A program made the position numbers and the translations under genes. The notes beneath the pieces are model-generated. The model was not told the DNA's origin and did not search any database. It saw nothing but the letters and a program-made list of their open reading frames with translations. Below, piece by piece: positions 1 through 6,039 of a DNA stretch of 64,000 bases (the stretch's first letter is position 1; each line of letters starts with the position of its first letter). Source of the stretch: JAAXHV01 sp965207165 (GTDB taxonomy: Bacteria; Pseudomonadota; Gammaproteobacteria; Eutrophobiales; Eutrophobiaceae); the NCBI GenBank assembly GCA_965207165.1, contig OZ242265.1, positions 1,054,001-1,118,000 of the forward strand. Direction: 5' to 3'.

Positions 1-350
1 CAGTAAAATACACCGCTCAGGTTGACGGCCAGGGCCTGCTCCCAGCTATCGCTGTCCATGCGCGTGAACGGACTGCTGTGGGCCGAGCCTGCGTTATTCA
101 CCAGGATATCGATGGGGCCGAACTCGTCTATTGCCTGGTCAAATCCCGCCGCTACGGCAGCCTCATCGGTTATATCCAGCCGGACGCAGGCAGCACGGTT
201 CAGTTGTTCTGCCTTGGATTGCAGAGTGCTTTCCGTACGCCCCACCAGGGTAATGCGCGCACCCAGCCGGTTCATCGCATCCGCGATCGCCGCGCCGATA
301 CCCCGACCCCCACCGGTAACCACTACGTGTTTATCCTTCAGGCCGCTCAT
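1..350 (-). CDS. SDR family oxidoreductase, N-terminal part (cut by window edge)
   Basis: Only the first 116 residues are visible; the gene runs off the left edge. It opens with the Rossmann nucleotide-binding motif TGGGRGIG (residues 12-19), has an acidic residue D59 in the adenine-binding position, and NNAG at 85-88, all standard for classical short-chain dehydrogenases/reductases. The catalytic YxxxK is outside the window, so activity cannot be judged. It is the last visible gene of the minus-strand operon that starts with gcdA, 14 bases downstream of the acyl-CoA dehydrogenase. A 3-hydroxyacyl-CoA dehydrogenase role would suit that context, but this is inference. Confidence 0.85.
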   Translation of the reverse strand, partial: MSGLKDKHVVVTGGGRGIGAAIADAMNRLGARITLVGRTESTLQSKAEQLNRAACVRLDITDEAAVAAGFDQAIDEFGPIDILVNNAGSAHSSPFTRMDSDSWEQALAVNLSGVFY

Positions 351-364
351 GTCAGCGTGCGCCG

Positions 365-1522
365 TCAACGGTTAGGCGTGTGCCCGCAGGCCATGCCCGC
401 GATGATTACCTTCTGTATATTGGATGTCCCTTCCACCACCTGCAGCGACTTGGCATCGCGGTAGAACCGCTCTGCCGGGTATTCCGTGGAGTAACCGTAT
501 GAGCCGAATATCTTCATGCATTCGTTGGCCGCATGCACGGCCGCCTCGGATGCGGCAAGTTTAGCCACGGAGGTCTCGTACTGGTTGGGTTTGCCCTGGT
601 CTTTCAGCCAGGCCGCCTTGTACACCAGCAACTGCGCCGCCTGGTGTTCCAGTACCATGTCTGCAATCTGGGACTGGACCATCTGGTGGCGGGATATGGG
701 CTTGCCGAACTGTTTGCGCTCGTTGGCGTAGTCGATGGCAAGCTGCAGGGCGCCGCCGGCCACACCCAGGGCGCCTGCGGCACAACCGATGCGGGTATTG
801 TTCAACTGCCACATGCACATCCTGAAGCCGTTGTTCACCTCGCCGAGCAACGCATCTTTGGGGACGCGTGCGCCCTCAAAGACAAACTCACCGGTCGGGG
901 AACAGTGCAATCCCAGTTTGGTCTCGATGGGCCGGGCGCTGCATCCTTCCAGGTTCTTGGGTTCGATGATAAAGCAACTGATACCCTTGTTGCCTTTTTC
1001 CCGGTCCGTATAGGCATACAGCAAGCCGGCGTCGCCGATGTGGGCATTTGAAATCCAGATCTTACTGCCGTGCAGTTCATAATGATCGCCCATGTCGATG
1101 GCATGGGTCTTCATGCTGGCAACGTCGGAGCCCGTATCAGGCTCAGTCATGGCGAAGAAACCTATTTTCGTGCCGTCGATCCAGCCGGAAATATACTTCT
1201 CTTTCTGTTCGTCCGTACCGTACCTGGCAACCGATAAAGGCGCGCCGAGATTCTGCATGTTGAACGGCAAACGCCAGGAAGCGGACACCTGGCCGATCTG
1301 TTCAGCCATGAGTACGGATTCCAGGAAGCCCATCCCGTTACCGCCCAGTTGCTCCGGCAACACACATGAAAAAAAGCCGAGCTCGCCCATTGCCGCCACC
1401 CGCTCCAGCCTGAATTCGTGGTTTTTTTCCTCTTCCTCCAGCGTAGGGGCAATATCTTCGATGGCAAACCTTCGGGCCGTATCCTGTACCAGGCGCTGCT
1501 CTTCGGTTAATTCAAATAACAT
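365..1522 (-). CDS. Acyl-CoA dehydrogenase, glutaryl-CoA dehydrogenase-like
   Basis: A 385-aa flavoprotein of the acyl-CoA dehydrogenase family that introduces a 2,3-double bond into a CoA thioester. Visible features are the FAD/substrate loop TEPDTGSD, the KIWISNA segment, RKQFGKPI, and the catalytic base E364 in VVEGTSN near the C-terminus. R84, in SWRLPFNMQ, falls where glutaryl-CoA dehydrogenases carry the arginine that binds the distal carboxylate; this alignment is from memory. The overall sequence resembles the non-decarboxylating glutaryl-CoA dehydrogenases of anaerobes. Lying in one operon with a glutaconyl-CoA decarboxylase, it most likely makes glutaconyl-CoA from glutaryl-CoA, leaving decarboxylation to the membrane complex. 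Other dicarboxylyl-CoA substrates remain possible. Confidence 0.9.
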   Translation of the reverse strand: MLFELTEEQRLVQDTARRFAIEDIAPTLEEEEKNHEFRLERVAAMGELGFFSCVLPEQLGGNGMGFLESVLMAEQIGQVSASWRLPFNMQNLGAPLSVARYGTDEQKEKYISGWIDGTKIGFFAMTEPDTGSDVASMKTHAIDMGDHYELHGSKIWISNAHIGDAGLLYAYTDREKGNKGISCFIIEPKNLEGCSARPIETKLGLHCSPTGEFVFEGARVPKDALLGEVNNGFRMCMWQLNNTRIGCAAGALGVAGGALQLAIDYANERKQFGKPISRHQMVQSQIADMVLEHQAAQLLVYKAAWLKDQGKPNQYETSVAKLAASEAAVHAANECMKIFGSYGYSTEYPAERFYRDAKSLQVVEGTSNIQKVIIAGMACGHTPNR

Positions 1523-1535
1523 GGCGGCCTCTCCG

Positions 1536-1757
1536 TTACCCGGACTCGATGGACATCAGGGCTTGGTCTTCCTCAACGGCATCGCCTTCCTTTACATGTA
1601 TTTCCGTCACCTTGCCGTCACAGGGGGCATAGATCGGCGTTTCCATTTTCAACGCCTCCAGGATCAATACCTCGTCATCCTCTTCGACGACTTCATCTAC
1701 CGCCACCGTTATTTTCCAGATGGTCCCCGACAAAGGGGCCAGCACGTCTTCCGTCAT
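1536..1757 (-). CDS. gcdC: Biotin carrier subunit of the decarboxylase (GcdC-like)
   Basis: A 73-aa single biotinyl domain. The biotin-accepting lysine is K37 in EALKMETP, where most relatives have AMKM; the flanking glycines and the PLSG start of the fold are present. It would shuttle the carboxyl group as carboxybiotin between GcdA and the membrane subunit GcdB. GcdC of Acidaminococcus carries a long Ala/Pro-rich linker before this domain; here the linker is missing altogether, so this is a near-minimal carrier. It lies 16 bases downstream of gcdB and 13 bases upstream of the acyl-CoA dehydrogenase, consistent with one transcript. Confidence 0.88.
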   Translation of the reverse strand: MTEDVLAPLSGTIWKITVAVDEVVEEDDEVLILEALKMETPIYAPCDGKVTEIHVKEGDAVEEDQALMSIESG

Positions 1758-1773
1758 TATTTTTCTCCGCAGA

Positions 1774-2877
1774 TTATTGCAACATGGTCAAAAATATGCC
1801 GGCAGCGATGACCGTGCCGATAACGCCGGCAATATTGGGCCCCATGGCAAACATGAGCAGGTAATTCTTTTTATCTGCCTGTGCGCCGATTTTCTGGACG
1901 ACCCGGGCCGCCATCGGCACTGCAGACACGCCTGCGGCGCCGACCAGGGGATTAATCTTGTTCGTGGTAAACAGGTTCATCAGCTTGGCCAGGAGGATGC
2001 CGCTGGCCGTGCTGATCATAAATGCCAGCAGGCCCAGTATGAAAATAAGAATAACATCGGCGCGCAAAAAAGTGTCTGCCGTCATGGTGGCGCCGACACT
2101 GATGCCGAGGAAAATAGTCGCTATATTCATCAGGGAATTCTGCGCAACATCGCTCAAGCGTTCGACCACCCCGGATTCACGGAACAGGTTGCCCAGCATG
2201 AACATGGATACCAGGGGCGCCGAGGCCGGCACCATGAGTATAATGACCAGGGCAGCCGTGATGGGGAACAACAGCTTCTCCCTGGACCCGACCTTGCGGC
2301 CTTTATCCATACGGATCTTTCGTTCACTTTCAGTCGTCAACAGGCGCATGACAGGCGGCTGGATGATGGGCACCAGCGCCATGTAGGAATAGGCCGCCAC
2401 CGCACAGGCGCCGAGCAGGTGCGGCGCCAGTTGCGCGGCCAGGAAAATGGTCGTCGGCCCGTCCGCGCCGCCGATTATGCTGATGGTGGCCGCGTCTTCC
2501 AGGCTGAAACCCAGGCCGAAAGCCAGGAAGAAAGTGAGGTATACACCCACCTGGGCGCCGGCGCCCAGGAAGATAAGGCGCGGTTGCGAGAGCAGCGGAC
2601 CGAAATCGGTTAACGCGCCAAGGCCGAGGAAGATCAACGGCGGCAGGATGCGCCACTCTATCCCGTGATGGTAAAAGCGCCAGAGCAGACCCTCCCCGGG
2701 GTCCAGCAACTGGGTCAACGGCAGGTTGGCAAGCAGGATGCCAAACCCTATCGGCAATAACAGCAGCGGTTCATACTGCCTGGTAACGGCCAGGTAGATC
2801 AGGGTCAGGCCGATGACCCACATCAACACCAGGCCGGGCGTGACGGCCAGTAATCCCATGTTTTCGATGAACGCCAT
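1774..2877 (-). CDS. gcdB: Sodium-translocating decarboxylase beta subunit (GcdB)
   Basis: A 367-aa polytopic inner-membrane protein of the OadB/GcdB/MmdB family, which decarboxylates carboxybiotin and uses the energy to move Na+ outward. The family signature GGADGPTTIF is at 136-145 with the key aspartate D139, and a further conserved aspartate lies in DFGPLL (D91). Many hydrophobic helices run through the protein, and its length is close to the family norm. Its start overlaps the stop of the small gamma-like gene (TAATG), indicating translational coupling. OadB, MmdB and GcdB cannot be told apart from this subunit alone; the GcdA partner decides the name. Confidence 0.93.
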   Translation of the reverse strand: MAFIENMGLLAVTPGLVLMWVIGLTLIYLAVTRQYEPLLLLPIGFGILLANLPLTQLLDPGEGLLWRFYHHGIEWRILPPLIFLGLGALTDFGPLLSQPRLIFLGAGAQVGVYLTFFLAFGLGFSLEDAATISIIGGADGPTTIFLAAQLAPHLLGACAVAAYSYMALVPIIQPPVMRLLTTESERKIRMDKGRKVGSREKLLFPITAALVIILMVPASAPLVSMFMLGNLFRESGVVERLSDVAQNSLMNIATIFLGISVGATMTADTFLRADVILIFILGLLAFMISTASGILLAKLMNLFTTNKINPLVGAAGVSAVPMAARVVQKIGAQADKKNYLLMFAMGPNIAGVIGTVIAAGIFLTMLQ

Positions 2878-3005
2878 TACTCTTCCTTGTCCTCTGCCTT
2901 CCTGTCAGCCATCAGGGAAATCAACCTGATGCTGAGATACAACATCGCAATGCCGGCAAATACGCCGCCGATACCGTTAAAGAAAACTTCCAGGGCCTGT
3001 TCCAT
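2877..3005 (-). CDS. gcdD: Very small membrane subunit of the decarboxylase (OadG/GcdD-like)
   Basis: A 42-aa gene, easily missed. It starts at ATG 3005 and its TAA overlaps the gcdB start by one base. It has one hydrophobic helix (about residues 7-31), then a charged tail ending in KAEDKEE. Position, single helix and charged tail match the gamma/delta subunits (OadG, MmdD, GcdD) that hold the biotin-dependent decarboxylase complex together at the membrane. Those relatives are usually 80-110 aa or more, so this is a stripped-down version. The assignment rests on location and topology, as the sequence is too short for a family signature. Confidence 0.72.
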   Translation of the reverse strand: MEQALEVFFNGIGGVFAGIAMLYLSIRLISLMADRKAEDKEE

Positions 3006-3028
3006 GTGTTCGGTATTACCTGCTGCGA

Positions 3029-4762
3029 TTAATTCTTTATGAGCCTGGGCAGTATCATCTGGTGTTTCGGACAGATGGAGCGCGGGTTCTGGTATGCCGC
3101 TCCGGCAAAAGCCGTAAGATAATGCCTTAAGTCCGCCAGTTCCACCACCTCATCCACCAGTCCGTAACGGGCACAATACTCAGGTCTGGAATGCTGCCGG
3201 TATTGCTCTGCCAGCGTGTTCATCTTGTCGGCAACCTCATCGAGCGGCCTGCCGGCGTCCTTCTCCTTGACGGCGCGCCTCGAGTACATGGCAACCGCTG
3301 CGGTCTCTCCATGCATGACCGCGATCTCCGTTGCCGGCGTGCCCAGGGTAAACGCGTTATGCCGGTTTGCGGTCGGTCCTCCCATCAGGTAATGGGCCGC
3401 CGCCGTCCCCTTGCGCAGTACCACAAGCATCATGGGCAGGTCCGTCTGCTGTATGGAATATATCAGGGACTGGCCCAGTCCGAGCAGTTCGGCTTTTTCC
3501 GCCAGGTCGCCCACGTCGATGCCCGAGGTGTCCTGGAGCCAGATGACAGGTATGCGGTCACGTCCGCAATGGGTGACGAACTCGTTCATCTTTATCAGTC
3601 CCTGGCGGTAGAGTTTACCGCCCATGCCCGGGTAATCGGCGTATTCCGGGTAGCCTTTGCCCAGGTAGCCGGAACGGTTGCCTATGCAACCGACCAGGAA
3701 CCCGTCAATCCTGCACAACCCCGTATAGACCTCGGGGCCGTAATCCGGGCGGAATTCCATATGTTCGCTGGCATCCACCAGCCGGGCCAGAATCTCGTCG
3801 AATGAATAGACCTCCTTCTGGTTAAAGGGCAGCAAGGAATACAGGTCTGCAGATGGAAAAGCAGGTTCCGCAGGTTCGGAAACACGGAAAAAACGGGGCT
3901 TGTATGCAGGTATGGCTTCCATGTAATCGCGGATACCGTCGAGCACTTCGGTTTCTTCCTCGAAGACTTCCGAGAAAAACCCGGTCTCATGGTAATGAGT
4001 CTCAACGCGGCCCGGCGGCTTGGCGCTGAACGTGCGGGTTTTTTCGACCAGTTCTTCAAGCATCTCTGCGCTGAATCCCCCTCTCGGCGACATGCCCGAG
4101 ACGATACCGACACCACCAACGGCAATGTTGGCGTCTTTATGGGCCAGAAGTATGGTGGGACTGATGCCTTGATATCCACCGCCGGCAGGATTGGTCCCGT
4201 AAATACCTGCAAGGACGGGGATCCCCAATTGGTTCAATTCAGCATGGCGGTAAAAAGGCGTGCCCGACCCGCGCCGGTTGGCGTAGAACTTTTCCTGTTC
4301 ATCCAGCTTGACCCCGCTGCAGTTGACCAGCCAGATCAGGGGGATATGGAGGCGGGCGGCAAGATCGGTGACGCGCAGTATGTTTTCAGACTGTCCCGGC
4401 AACCAGGCCCCCGCCAGCACCTTGTTGTCAAAACCAATCACGACCGCCCAGCGTCCGGCCACCCTGGCGAGGCCGTCAACCACGTTGGTTGCCCCGTTGG
4501 CGTTGTCCATGGGATTGTAAAGGCTGTGCAACGGCCGCCAGGTGCCCGGGTCTACCAGGTATTCCAGGCGCTGCCATACGGTCATGGCGCCGCGCTTGTT
4601 TATCTGCTCAGTGGAAAACCCCGCATCCTCGACACCTTTCTTCAGTTGCCCGATTTCCGCTTCAACCTGTTTGAGCTGTTCCATGCTTGCAGACGCACGC
4701 TTGATCCGGCCTTGCTTAAGCTCTTTGCCAAACCGTTGCATCCTCTCAAAATAGGGTTTCAT
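3029..4762 (-). CDS. gcdA: Glutaconyl-CoA decarboxylase carboxyltransferase subunit alpha
   Basis: A 577-aa carboxyltransferase with two crotonase-fold halves, which moves CO2 from glutaconyl-CoA to biotin, giving crotonyl-CoA. Motifs include WLVNCSGVK (144-152), GTNPAGGGY (189-197), QDTSGIDVGD and GLGQSLIYSIQ in the second half, and ICPKHQMILPR at the C-terminus. The length and these motifs resemble Acidaminococcus GcdA closely, more so than propionyl- or acetyl-CoA carboxylase subunits, by recall of that family. It is the first gene of the minus-strand operon; the rest of the complex follows directly. No biotin carboxylase gene is nearby, which fits a decarboxylase rather than an ATP-driven carboxylase. 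Confidence 0.93.
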   Translation of the reverse strand: MKPYFERMQRFGKELKQGRIKRASASMEQLKQVEAEIGQLKKGVEDAGFSTEQINKRGAMTVWQRLEYLVDPGTWRPLHSLYNPMDNANGATNVVDGLARVAGRWAVVIGFDNKVLAGAWLPGQSENILRVTDLAARLHIPLIWLVNCSGVKLDEQEKFYANRRGSGTPFYRHAELNQLGIPVLAGIYGTNPAGGGYQGISPTILLAHKDANIAVGGVGIVSGMSPRGGFSAEMLEELVEKTRTFSAKPPGRVETHYHETGFFSEVFEEETEVLDGIRDYMEAIPAYKPRFFRVSEPAEPAFPSADLYSLLPFNQKEVYSFDEILARLVDASEHMEFRPDYGPEVYTGLCRIDGFLVGCIGNRSGYLGKGYPEYADYPGMGGKLYRQGLIKMNEFVTHCGRDRIPVIWLQDTSGIDVGDLAEKAELLGLGQSLIYSIQQTDLPMMLVVLRKGTAAAHYLMGGPTANRHNAFTLGTPATEIAVMHGETAAVAMYSRRAVKEKDAGRPLDEVADKMNTLAEQYRQHSRPEYCARYGLVDEVVELADLRHYLTAFAGAAYQNPRSICPKHQMILPRLIKN

Positions 4763-4816
4763 AAGGTTTTATCTCTCAACAAGAAACAATTGAATTCGCG
4801 TGCCGTGTTAAGGTTC

Positions 4817-5000
4817 AATTATAAGTTAAGAATTAAGAATTACGAATTACCAATTGAGGGTGCTATATCACAGTGTACTTTGATCCAGCCTGGGGAAAGC
4901 CTGAGACACATTGATATACAGCCGCCGCAGGCGGCACGTTCATTCGTAATTCTTAATTCGTAATTCGTCATTCTTAATTCGTAATTCCGGTTATAATTCT
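4817..5000. repeat. AT-rich inverted repeat element between divergent operons
   Basis: Left arm 4817-4855 and right arm 4941-5000 are built from AATTACGAATT / AATTCTTAATTCG units in opposite orientation, around a core of about 85 bp with a perfect GCCGCC-GCA-GGCGGC hairpin at 4921-4935. Translated, the arms give the NYELRITN-type peptide often seen in spurious proteins from many bacterial genomes, which points to a widespread repeat. Each outer end carries TATAAT facing outward (4818-4823 on minus, 4992-4997 on plus), so the element may hold -10 boxes for gcdA and ridA. It fills the 271-bp gap between these two genes. Confidence 0.8.
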
Positions 5001-5033
5001 GCTGTGTCAGTGTCATCACCAAGGATATCGTCA

Positions 5034-5426
5034 ATGCAAATTTTACAACCACCGGACTGGCCCAGGCCCAAAGGCTATTCCAACGGAATTGCAGCACAGG
5101 GGAAAATGGTCTTTGTCGCGGGCCAGATCGGCTGGGACAGAAATGAATATATCCTCAGTGACAATCTCGCCGAACAAGTCCGTCAGACGTTGCTGAACAC
5201 GGTAGCGGTGCTGGCGGAGGCAGGCGCAAGGCCCGAACACGTAACCAGGATGACCTGGTACATTCTTGACAAGCAGGAGTACCAGTCTTCCCTGAAAGAT
5301 ATCGGTCGCGTCTACCGGGACATCATGGGGAACAATTACCCGGCCATGGCCATGCTGCAAGTCTCTGCATTGATAGAGGAGCAGGCAAAGGTGGAAATAG
5401 AAACGACGGCGGTTATACCGGATTGA
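5034..5426 (+). CDS. RidA family protein (enamine/imine deaminase)
   Basis: A 130-aa YjgF/YER057c/UK114 protein. ATG 5034 is chosen because AAGGAT lies about 10 bases upstream and the protein then begins at the usual family position. It has the conserved GxIAQG-like strand (YSNGIAAQGKMVFVAGQIG) and a C-terminal AKVEIETTAVI segment; the usual RidA arginine near the C-terminus is not seen in its normal context, so it may belong to a Rid subfamily other than RidA itself. Family members hydrolyse reactive enamines and imines. Its place beside a 2-aminobenzoyl-CoA-type monooxygenase suggests handling of an amino-cyclohexene or imine intermediate, which is inference. It abuts marR. Confidence 0.85.
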   Translation: MQILQPPDWPRPKGYSNGIAAQGKMVFVAGQIGWDRNEYILSDNLAEQVRQTLLNTVAVLAEAGARPEHVTRMTWYILDKQEYQSSLKDIGRVYRDIMGNNYPAMAMLQVSALIEEQAKVEIETTAVIPD

Positions 5427-5437
5427 GGAATCACACC

Positions 5438-5932
5438 TTGGCAGACGCACCACCGACAGGGTTGGCAACAGCCTCTCCGGATAACAGCGAGAGCGGCTCC
5501 AAACACTCGTTACGAGCCTGGCTTTACCTGCTCAAGTGCTCGAAAAAGCTGGACCAGATCATGTCGGACCGGTTGCGCCAGCACTATAACAGTTCCCTGT
5601 CGAGATTTGACGTGCTTGCACACCTGGACCTGGCCGGCAAGGATGGCTTGAGCATTTCCGTACTGGCCGGCAAGCTGCTGGCGTCGAAAGGGAATATTAC
5701 CCGCCTGCTCGACAGGATGGAGCAGGACGGGCTTATCATCAGGTATCAGCACACGACGGACAAGCGCATTCACAATATCCGCCTGACCGGAACAGGCGCT
5801 GAACTTTTCAACCAGATGGCGCCCGACCATGAGAACTGGACCCACGAAATACTGAGTGTCCTCAATCCCCGGGAACAGGCGGAACTGGTGCGCCTGCTGA
5901 AAACCGTGAGAGAGCGGCTGGAAGAGGAGTAG
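5438..5932 (+). CDS. MarR family transcriptional regulator
   Basis: A winged-helix regulator of about 164 aa. The central part has the MarR helix-turn-helix (LSISVLAGKLLASKGNITRL) and the wing (DKRIHNIRLTGTG), between the N- and C-terminal dimerisation helices. Translation could begin at TTG 5423, overlapping the ridA stop, or at TTG 5438; 5438 is chosen because GAGGAA lies 7 bases before it. MarR proteins in aromatic-acid clusters often bind a CoA-thioester effector, and a repeat/palindrome pair just downstream (5987-6017) is a natural operator for controlling the following operon. The ligand is unknown. Confidence 0.88.
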   Translation: MADAPPTGLATASPDNSESGSKHSLRAWLYLLKCSKKLDQIMSDRLRQHYNSSLSRFDVLAHLDLAGKDGLSISVLAGKLLASKGNITRLLDRMEQDGLIIRYQHTTDKRIHNIRLTGTGAELFNQMAPDHENWTHEILSVLNPREQAELVRLLKTVRERLEEE

Positions 5933-5986
5933 TAAAAGGGAAACTCTGAGCCTTAATCCCCGGAAGTCTCACGGCACACAACAAAA

Positions 5987-6017
5987 CGTTTACATGTAAG
6001 ATAAATCCGTTTACACT
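5987..6017 (+). promoter_or_regulatory. Candidate promoter and MarR operator for the ring-oxidation operon
   Basis: TTTACA (5989-5994) and TACACT (6012-6017) are separated by 17 bases, a good sigma-70 layout. The same stretch holds the perfect palindrome TTACATGTAA (5990-5999) and two copies of CGTTTAC (5987 and 6008) spaced 21 bases, two helical turns. A repressor bound here would cover both hexamers. The implied transcript would have a very short leader before ATG 6040. Prediction from sequence only. Confidence 0.5.
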
Positions 6018-6039
6018 CCGGGCAACTGGAGTGGCTTAC

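Noticed and set aside
1720..2613. Open frame of 297 codons on the plus strand opposite gcdB
   Set aside because: Lies entirely antisense to a well-recognised gene; its translation is rich in His, Arg and Gln with no known domain.
3029..4762. Propionyl- or methylcrotonyl-CoA carboxylase beta subunit
   Set aside because: Motifs and length fit GcdA better, and the neighbours are a decarboxylase beta subunit and a separate biotin carrier, with no biotin carboxylase.
3989..4963. Open frame of 324 codons on the plus strand opposite gcdA
   Set aside because: Antisense shadow of gcdA that runs on into the AT-rich repeat; no domain recognisable.
4840..5097. Minus-strand frame coding for an NYELRITN-rich peptide
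   Set aside because: Is the translation of the AT-rich repeat; such peptides are known artefacts of this repeat type.
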